DNA of 12,191 nt, from positions 1 through 12,191 of the forward strand of contig DASPKO010000289.1 of the NCBI GenBank assembly GCA_035628055.1, read 5' to 3'. A program made the position numbers and the translations under genes. Shown here in pieces: positions 7,107 to 12,191 of the stretch; within the stretch, counting starts at the first letter, position 1; every line of letters begins with the position of its first letter. Source of the stretch: DASPKO01 sp035628055. GTDB taxonomy: Bacteria; Planctomycetota; Phycisphaerae; Phycisphaerales; UBA1924. Below the pieces are notes generated by a model. The model was not told the DNA's origin. It saw only the letters and a program-made list of their open reading frames with translations, and made no database searches.

Positions 7107-8057
7107 ATGGCTATCACCACCACTCAGGCGCCCGTGCCCGCAGAGGGTCCGGTAACCGCGCTGGGGGCCGAACGCCCGGCGGTCGGGCCCGCGGCGGTGG
7201 TGCTGCTGGCGGGGTCCGTGCGCGAGAGCGAGCTGGCGCGCCAGATCGGGAGGTCGCTCCTGGACCTGCCGCTGGGCGCGCCCGGCACGGTGCTGGATGC
7301 CTGGGCGGCGGGTGTGGCGGCCTTGGCGGGGCCCGAGGGCGTGCCCCCTCTGCGGGTGCTGCTGGATCGGTCCGCGCCGGCGCCCCGCGTGCGGGACGGG
7401 GACGGCCGGGTGGCCGTGACGATCGAGCGCGATCCCAGGGAGTTCCGCGGGACGGGCGGCCTGCTCCGCGACCTGGCCGAGGCGTACGGGGAGGAGCAGT
7501 ACCTGCTGGTGGCGAACGGGCACCAGGTGCTCTTCCAGCCGCTGGTGGAGCTGGCGCGAGCCCTGGCGGCGCCCGGCGCGGACGTGGCGGTGCTGGCCCA
7601 CGAGGATTCGACGCCGTGCGGCGTGATGCTGGTGCGGGCGGGGGCGCTGCGGACGGTGCGGGGCGTGGGGTTCGCCGACCTCAAGGAGCAGGTGCTGCCG
7701 GCCCTGGCGGGGGAGCGCGACGTGCGTGTGGTCTTCGCGCGCGGGGTGGCGTCGGCCCCAGTGCGCACCCTCGACGGCTATCTGCAGGCGCTGCGGCGTC
7801 TGCGGCACGGGGCGGGTCCGGGCGGTGCCGAGGACCCCTTCGCCGAGGAGTGGTTCGAGTCGTTCAGTCTGGTCGAGGAGGGGGCGGAGGTCGAGAGCCC
7901 GGCCCGGGTGCACGACTCGGTGGTGCTGCGCGGCGGGCGGGTGGGCGCGGGGGCGGTGGTGGTGCGCGCGCTGGTGTGTCCGGGTGGCGTGGTGGGGGCG
8001 GGCGAGGTGGTCCACGGGCGCGCCGTGACCGGGCCGGCGCGGAGGACCGGGGCGTGA
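7107..8057 (+). CDS. Degenerate sugar-phosphate nucleotidyltransferase-like protein with hexapeptide tail
   Basis: The 316-aa protein starts at ATG 7107 (GGAG 6 bp upstream). Its plan follows NDP-sugar pyrophosphorylases. Strand one is AAVVLLAGS (29-37) and is followed by an SLLDLPLG segment where active enzymes have the PKPL region. A GTGGLLRDLAEAY helix (115-127) precedes YLLVANGH (132-139), and LDGYLQALRRL (222 onwards) resembles the TPxxYLxA helix. The tail (about 264-309: VHDSVVLRGGRVGAG, VCPGGVVGAGEVV) has left-handed beta-helix hexapeptide character. The catalytic GGxGTRL signature is absent, the metal-binding Asp of NGD is His139, and the second Asp (D-x-GTP) is not present (APVRTL). 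It therefore looks like a non-catalytic relative that might bind a nucleotide sugar or a partner protein. This assignment rests on fold-like pattern matching only. The stop overlaps the exosortase start (GTGA), tying it to sorting. Confidence 0.6.
   Translation: MAITTTQAPVPAEGPVTALGAERPAVGPAAVVLLAGSVRESELARQIGRSLLDLPLGAPGTVLDAWAAGVAALAGPEGVPPLRVLLDRSAPAPRVRDGDGRVAVTIERDPREFRGTGGLLRDLAEAYGEEQYLLVANGHQVLFQPLVELARALAAPGADVAVLAHEDSTPCGVMLVRAGALRTVRGVGFADLKEQVLPALAGERDVRVVFARGVASAPVRTLDGYLQALRRLRHGAGPGGAEDPFAEEWFESFSLVEEGAEVESPARVHDSVVLRGGRVGAGAVVVRALVCPGGVVGAGEVVHGRAVTGPARRTGA
8041..8045 (+). promoter_or_regulatory. Ribosome binding site for the exosortase gene
   Basis: GGAGG eight bases before GTG 8054. 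It decides the exosortase start in a frame that is open long before it, and it lies inside the preceding gene. Confidence 0.7.
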
Positions 8058-8932
8058 TCCCGCGCTTCCTGGCCCGGCAAGGCTGGACGGCGTGGCACGC
8101 GGCGGCGGCGCTGGCGCTGGCCGCGGCGGGGGCGTGGCTCACGCGCGAGGCCTGGAAGGACATCTATCACATCGCCTCGACGGACACCGAGCAGAGCCAC
8201 GTGCTCCTGGTGCCGGTGGTCGCGGCCTGGATGTTCTGGGCGCGGCGGCTGCGGCTGCGGAACTGCCCGCCCGGGGGGGAGTACATCGGCCCGCTGGCGG
8301 TGGGGCTGGGCTGGGCGCTGAGCTGGTACGGGTATCACCACGCGGTGCAGTCGCTCTGGCACTTCGGCGCGGTGCTGGTGGTGCTGGGGGCGGTGCTGAC
8401 GGTGGTGGGCAAGCACGTGCTGTTCCGGTTCCTCCCGGCGGTCGCCGTGCTGGTCTTCCTGGTGCCCGTGCCCGGGTCGGTCCGCCAGGCGGTCTCGCTT
8501 CCCCTGCAATCGATGGGCGCGGCGACCACGCACGCGATCCTGGAGACGTTCGGCGTCGGGGTGGAACGATCGGGCAATCTTCTGACGATCAATGGGATCA
8601 ACGTCGCCGTAGCCGAAGCGTGCAACGGGATGCGGATGGTCTTCGCGGTGGTGCTGGTCTCGTACGCCTTCGCCTTCGGGATGCCGCTGCGGAACTCGAT
8701 GCGGCTGGTGGTGCTGGCGGCGAGCCCGCTGGCGGCGCTGGCGTGCAACATCGTGCGGCTGATCCCGACGGTGCTGCTGCACGGGCACGCGAGCCCGCGC
8801 GTGGCGGAGACCTTCCACGACGCCGCGGGCTGGCTGATGCTCCCGTGCGCGTTCCTGCTCCTGCTGGGCGTGGTGCGGGTGCTGCAGTGGGCGCAGGTGC
8901 CCGTGAACCGCTACTCGCTGGCGTACCAATGA
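8054..8932 (+). CDS. Exosortase (exosortase/archaeosortase family transpeptidase)
   Basis: This 292-aa integral membrane protein has about eight hydrophobic segments. It starts at GTG 8054, overlapping the previous stop by 4 bp, with GGAGG at 8041-8045. The catalytic triad of the family is complete: Cys190 in AEACNGMRM, Arg235 in CNIVRLIPT and His255 in ETFHDAAGW. Early conserved features are also present, including DTEQSHVLLVPVVAAW and FLVPVPGSVRQAV. Exosortases cut proteins carrying a C-terminal tripartite signal (short motif, membrane helix, basic tail) and are thought to transfer them to a surface anchor; the family is usually linked to exopolysaccharide genes, as here. EpsI lies 13 bp downstream, the classic pairing. 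The exosortase subclass cannot be named with confidence, and no sorted substrate is encoded in the window. A run of seven G (8273-8279) falls in the coding sequence. Confidence 0.95.
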   Translation: MIPRFLARQGWTAWHAAAALALAAAGAWLTREAWKDIYHIASTDTEQSHVLLVPVVAAWMFWARRLRLRNCPPGGEYIGPLAVGLGWALSWYGYHHAVQSLWHFGAVLVVLGAVLTVVGKHVLFRFLPAVAVLVFLVPVPGSVRQAVSLPLQSMGAATTHAILETFGVGVERSGNLLTINGINVAVAEACNGMRMVFAVVLVSYAFAFGMPLRNSMRLVVLAASPLAALACNIVRLIPTVLLHGHASPRVAETFHDAAGWLMLPCAFLLLLGVVRVLQWAQVPVNRYSLAYQ

Positions 8933-8938
8933 GAGAGG
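8931..8938 (+). promoter_or_regulatory. Ribosome binding site for epsI
   Basis: GAGAGAGG, overlapping the exosortase stop and seven bases before ATG 8946. It favours this ATG over the ATG at 8929, which overlaps the stop but opens only an eight-codon frame. Confidence 0.7.
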
Positions 8939-8945
8939 CCGCCCG

Positions 8946-9617
8946 ATGCGCCTGATCCCGCTCGCCGTAACCGCCGCTCTGCTGGTGGGGCTGTACGTGG
9001 AGACCGCGGCGCATCACACCGCGGCGGACGCCGAGCCGTTCCACGGGCTGGCGGCGGGCGCGATCGGCTCGATCCCCTACCGGGTGGGCGCCTGGGAGGG
9101 GACGGACATGTCGGTCCCGCCCGCGGCGCGCACGCTGCTGCGTCCGAACGCGCTGATGAGCCGGACGTACGTGGACCATACGTCGGGCCGGCAGGCGAAC
9201 CTGGTGATCGTGCAGTGCAAGGACTGCCGGGACATGTCCGGGCACTACCCGCCCGTCTGCTACCCCGCGCACGGATGGAACGCCTCGGGACCGCCCGAGG
9301 AGGTCGAGCTGGTGGTGGGTGAGATGCGCCTGCCGGTGCGGCGCTACGAGTATCGCCAGGCGGGGTTCGACAGGCAGAACGGGCTGGTGATCTACGGCCT
9401 GTTCGTGCTCCCGGGGCGCGGGCTGGCGACGGAGATGGAGGCGGTGGTCGAGGCCGCGGCCGACTACCGGACGCGGGCCCTGGGAGCCGCGCAGGTGCAG
9501 GTGCTGCTGGCCCCGGGCCTCTCGCGGGCCGAGGAGCGGGCGATCTTCACGACGCTGGTGGAGCCGGCGATTCCGGCGATCCGGCTTCTCCAGTCCCAAC
9601 CCCGGGCTCACCCATAG
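8946..9617 (+). CDS. epsI: EpsI-family exosortase-associated protein (DUF3485)
   Basis: This 223-aa protein begins with a signal-anchor (basic start, then LIPLAVTAALLVGLYV), so most of it should lie outside the inner membrane. The EpsI hallmark is present as GHYPPVCYPAHGW (His100, Cys105, Trp111), in a context of GAWEGTDM and YRQAGFDRQNGLVIYGLFV. EpsI proteins accompany, or are fused to, exosortases and are required for methanolan-type polysaccharide production, but their biochemical role is not settled. Unusually, a CKDC pair (Cys91, Cys94) stands just before the hallmark, giving three close cysteines. The gene lies 13 bp after the exosortase and 12 bp before the co-polymerase. The family call is strong; whether the cysteines bind metal or form a disulfide is open. 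Confidence 0.9.
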   Translation: MRLIPLAVTAALLVGLYVETAAHHTAADAEPFHGLAAGAIGSIPYRVGAWEGTDMSVPPAARTLLRPNALMSRTYVDHTSGRQANLVIVQCKDCRDMSGHYPPVCYPAHGWNASGPPEEVELVVGEMRLPVRRYEYRQAGFDRQNGLVIYGLFVLPGRGLATEMEAVVEAAADYRTRALGAAQVQVLLAPGLSRAEERAIFTTLVEPAIPAIRLLQSQPRAHP

Positions 9618-9621
9618 GGAG
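9616..9621 (+). promoter_or_regulatory. Ribosome binding site for the co-polymerase gene
   Basis: AGGGAG overlapping the epsI stop, eight bases before GTG 9630, which supports this GTG as the start. Confidence 0.65.
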
Positions 9622-9629
9622 CGACAGAC

Positions 9630-11879
9630 GTGAGCACACACTCGTTGGAGCGGGCCGGGGACCGGGGCGGGGCCGGCCCGCACGTGAGCCTGGAGACGGT
9701 GGCGCTCGAGCCGCGGCAGGCAAGCCTGCCGGCGGTGGTGCACCGGCTGCTGCGCGGGCGGTACCTGCTGGCGATCGCGCTCTCGGGGGCGTGCGCCGTG
9801 GCGGGGGCCGTGGCCGGCTACATGGCGCTCACGCCCAAGTTCGAGTCCAAGGGGCTGGTGCGCGTGCACCCGGTGATGCCCCGCGTGCTGCACAACACCG
9901 AGAACACCCAGGTGCACCCGCTCTTCACGAGCTTCGTGAACACGCACGCCAACCTGCTCAAGCACGACCGGGTGATCGCCAAGGCGATGCAGAGCGAGGA
10001 GTGGCGGGCGCTGGGCCGGCCGCGGCACCCGGAGGACGAGAAGAAGTTCCGTGACGCCCTCGAGGTGAGCCCGAGCCGGGAGGCGACGGAGCTGATCAGC
10101 GTCTCGTTCAGCGACGTGGACCCGCGGGCCGCCAAGGCGGGGCTGGTGAGCGTGCTGACCGCGTACGAGGAGATCTATGGGCGCGGGGAGCAGCGGGCGG
10201 AGCAGTACATCTTCACCCAGGTGATGGACAGCAAGCGGGTGCTGGAGGACAGGATCGCGGCCCTGCGCAAGCAGATCCGGGACGACGCGGAGGAGTTCGG
10301 GACCGACGACCTGGACAAGCTCTACGAGGCCAAGCTGGAACAGGCCCAGAAGCTGGCGGAGGACCTGGCCAAGGTCGAGGCGAAGCTCCCGGCCCAGGAC
10401 GAGGAGGGGGCCGAGGCGGGGGCCCAGCAGGCGGAGATGACCCCCCAGGAGATCGCGCTGGTCGACACGCAGATGGCCCACCAGCTCGGGCTGCTCAAGG
10501 ACGCCCAGACCATCCTGGCCCGGCTGCGGCACGCGGGCTACGGGGAGAACCACCCCGACGTCGCCGACACCAAGGCGCGCATCGCGGCCCTGCAGGCGGG
10601 GATCGACGAGGACGCCCGGGCCTGGCGGGAAAGTCGCGTGGGGGCGGCCCTGGTGGTCGGCCCCGGCGGCGCCGGGGCGGCGGTGGAGACGACGGCCAAG
10701 CTGCGCGAGCGCCGCGACGCGCTGCGCGTGGCGGTGACGGCCGCCGAGCAGGAGACCCGGGCGATCGGGAGCAAGCGGCTGCGCATCAAGGACAGCCGGG
10801 CGCGGCTGGAGAAGGACGAGAAGGAGCTGGACCTGGTCAACAACCGGCTCGACCAGCTCAGCCAGGACTCGAAGCTGCAGGACGTGATCGGGCGGGTGGA
10901 GATTCACAAGCCCGAGGCCGTGCCCGCGTGGCCGGACCGGGACCCGCGCCTGAAGATGGCGGCCCTGGGCTTTCTGGCCGGCGGGGGCCTGCCGATCGCC
11001 GCGCTCATGCTCCTGGGGCTGATCGATCCGCGCTCGCGGTACGCGGACCAGGCGCGGCCGGCGGGGCTCGCGGCGCCGCTGTTCGGGATCCTGCCGCAGC
11101 TTCCCAAGAACCTGGGCGACCCCGAGCTGACGACCGCGGCGGCGCACTGCGTGCACCAGATGCGCACGCTGCTGCAGATCGGCGGGCGGGGGCACCAGGT
11201 CTACGCCATCACGAGCCCCACGGCGGGCGATGGCAAGACCAGCCTGGCGCTTTCGCTGGGACTGTCGTTCGCGGCGTCGGGGTCGCGCACGGTGGTGGTC
11301 GACTTCGACCTGATCGGGCACGGGCTCTCCACCGCCCTGCGGGTGCGTCCGGAGCGCGGCCTGGGCGACGCGCTGGCGACCGGGCACCTCAACGGGCACG
11401 TGATGCCCACGCGCGTGCCCGGGCTCTCGGTGCTGGCCGCGGGGGTCGGCGACGAGGCGTGCATCAGCCGGCTCTCCGAGGGGCAGGTCGCCCGGCTGGT
11501 GAGCGAGCTGAAGCTGGAGTTCGACACGATCGTGATCGACACCGGACCGATCCTGGGAAGCCTGGAGGCGAACTTCGCGACCTCCGTGGCCGACGGGACG
11601 TTGCTGGTCGTGGGGCGCGGGCAGCACCGGGGGCAGGTCGAGCGCGCCTGCGCCCAGCTCGCCTCGCTGCGGGCCAACGTGCTCGGGCTGGTCTTCAACC
11701 GGGCGCACTCGACGGACTTCCGGCGCTCGGCGGCGAGCACGTCGCTGCGCTCGGTGGCGGGCGATGGGTCGGCCTCGAGGCTGGCCCAGGCGGTCTCGGG
11801 GCGCGGGGTCGCGGCGGCGGAGCAGCTCGGGAACCTCGACCCGGTCTCGCGGACCGTGGCCCTGGACATTGTGCGATGA
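9630..11879 (+). CDS. Polysaccharide co-polymerase (Wzz/GumC-like) fused to a BY-kinase-like P-loop domain
   Basis: The 749-aa protein starts at GTG 9630 (AGGGAG 8 bp upstream). The order is: cytoplasmic leader; first membrane segment at about residues 45-67; large outer region with long charged coiled-coil stretches (about 190-420) and GENHPDVADTKARIA, typical of GumC/EpsB-like chains; Pro-rich PEAVPAWPDRDP before the second membrane segment (about 441-466); then an ATPase domain. That domain has Walker A SPTAGDGKTS (Lys536), a Walker A'-like VVVDFDLIGHG (Asp558, Asp560) and Walker B TIVIDTGP (Asp637). Such fusions regulate polysaccharide chain length and export by ATP-driven tyrosine autophosphorylation. 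Two hallmarks are missing: the Arg of the BY-kinase DxDxR motif is Ile562, and no tyrosine occurs after Tyr526 just before Walker A, so the Tyr-rich tail is gone. Kinase activity is therefore doubtful, although ATP binding looks intact. Confidence 0.9.
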   Translation: MSTHSLERAGDRGGAGPHVSLETVALEPRQASLPAVVHRLLRGRYLLAIALSGACAVAGAVAGYMALTPKFESKGLVRVHPVMPRVLHNTENTQVHPLFTSFVNTHANLLKHDRVIAKAMQSEEWRALGRPRHPEDEKKFRDALEVSPSREATELISVSFSDVDPRAAKAGLVSVLTAYEEIYGRGEQRAEQYIFTQVMDSKRVLEDRIAALRKQIRDDAEEFGTDDLDKLYEAKLEQAQKLAEDLAKVEAKLPAQDEEGAEAGAQQAEMTPQEIALVDTQMAHQLGLLKDAQTILARLRHAGYGENHPDVADTKARIAALQAGIDEDARAWRESRVGAALVVGPGGAGAAVETTAKLRERRDALRVAVTAAEQETRAIGSKRLRIKDSRARLEKDEKELDLVNNRLDQLSQDSKLQDVIGRVEIHKPEAVPAWPDRDPRLKMAALGFLAGGGLPIAALMLLGLIDPRSRYADQARPAGLAAPLFGILPQLPKNLGDPELTTAAAHCVHQMRTLLQIGGRGHQVYAITSPTAGDGKTSLALSLGLSFAASGSRTVVVDFDLIGHGLSTALRVRPERGLGDALATGHLNGHVMPTRVPGLSVLAAGVGDEACISRLSEGQVARLVSELKLEFDTIVIDTGPILGSLEANFATSVADGTLLVVGRGQHRGQVERACAQLASLRANVLGLVFNRAHSTDFRRSAASTSLRSVAGDGSASRLAQAVSGRGVAAAEQLGNLDPVSRTVALDIVR

Positions 11880-12191
11880 GGGTCGCGGCGGCGGAGGTCA
11901 TCTCGCGGCGTGCCGAGCCCGACTCGGCGGCGGCGGTCATGGTCAACGGGCACGCCAACGGCGCGGCCGCGGTGGCCGGGCGAGCCGGGCCCGGGGCGTC
12001 CGGGGGCCCGGCGGGGGCGGGGAGCGTGTCGCGCGTGCGGACGGTCTTCGGCCTCGACCCGCTGCAGCTCCACGCGCGGTTCTGGGCCTCGCGCGGGGTG
12101 CAGATCGTCACGCCCGGGGGGCGTTCGGAGATCGCGCCTCACGCCGAGCTGTTCCTGCTGGCCGATCCGCGCACGCTGGCGCTGTTCGCGC
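11876..12191 (+). CDS. Unrecognised protein, N-terminal part only
   Basis: The frame opens with an ATG overlapping the co-polymerase stop (ATGA) and stays open to the end of the window, giving 105 residues with no stop. Residues 1-52 are Ala/Gly/Val-rich and low in complexity, with no clear signal peptide. A second in-frame ATG at 11939 is possible. From residue 53 the sequence looks like a folded domain: VRTVFGLDPLQLHARFWASR, then GVQIVTPGGR, then PHAELFLLADPRTLALF, with strand-like segments. I do not recognise the family from this fragment. Tight coupling to the co-polymerase and exosortase genes implies a role in the same polysaccharide/sorting pathway, but no function is claimed. The coding call is supported by the ATGA coupling, the matching strand and the codon pattern. 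Confidence 0.7.
   Translation, partial: MRVAAAEVISRRAEPDSAAAVMVNGHANGAAAVAGRAGPGASGGPAGAGSVSRVRTVFGLDPLQLHARFWASRGVQIVTPGGRSEIAPHAELFLLADPRTLALFA

Noticed and set aside
8929..8955. ATG overlapping the exosortase stop (ATGA), as at other junctions
   Set aside because: It opens a frame of only eight codons. The EpsI start at 8946 has its own ribosome binding site and leads into the signal anchor.
8598..11708. A very long open frame on the - strand (about 1036 codons), and other long antisense frames such as 2650-4095 and 3699-5159
   Set aside because: They lie opposite genes with clear conserved domains along their whole length. Stop codons are rare in every frame at this GC content, and the translations are low-complexity (Arg/His/Pro/Gln-rich) with no recognisable motif.

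Overview
The window is a very GC-rich stretch (about three-quarters G+C by eye) that is almost entirely coding on the + strand. It is part of one exopolysaccharide/exosortase gene cluster. The combination of an exosortase, an EpsI-family protein, an asparagine-synthase-like amidotransferase, a Wzz/BY-kinase-like chain-length protein and several glycosyltransferases is typical of Gram-negative-type environmental bacteria that sort PEP-CTERM-like proteins. The GC content and divergent motifs would suit a planctomycete (e.g. Phycisphaerae-like), but the sequence does not prove the phylum.

Layout. (1) 1-3819, sugar-modifying enzymes: a 5'-truncated asparagine-synthase-like amidotransferase, a Gfo/Idh/MocA oxidoreductase and an NAD-dependent epimerase/dehydratase of the extended SDR type. 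(2) 3816-7032, glycosyltransferases: a GT4 enzyme, a GT2 enzyme and a WecG/TagA/CpsF (GT26) enzyme. (3) 7033-7106, the only intergenic gap longer than 20 bp, with relatively AT-richer sequence and small hairpins; it is the best candidate for an internal promoter. (4) 7107-11879, the export/sorting block: a degenerate nucleotidyltransferase-like protein with a hexapeptide tail, the exosortase, EpsI, and a polysaccharide co-polymerase fused to a P-loop ATPase. (5) 11876 to the end, the start of an unrecognised protein that runs off the window.

Neighbouring genes overlap by 4 bp (ATGA or GTGA) at six of ten junctions, and by 38 bp at one more, so the whole set is probably one translationally coupled operon, possibly with a second promoter near 7000-7106. 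The working model is inference. The first three enzymes prepare or amidate an unusual sugar. The GT26, GT4 and GT2 enzymes build a lipid-linked repeat unit. The co-polymerase controls chain length. The exosortase with EpsI cleaves or anchors C-terminally tagged proteins in association with that polysaccharide.

The most unusual points are a pseudo-nucleotidyltransferase that lacks its signature and metal ligands, a kinase-like domain with no C-terminal tyrosines and an altered Walker A' motif, a CxxC pair in EpsI, and the unrecognised last gene. No PEP-CTERM substrate, flippase or polymerase is encoded in the window. No tRNA, rRNA, CRISPR array or insertion sequence was seen.
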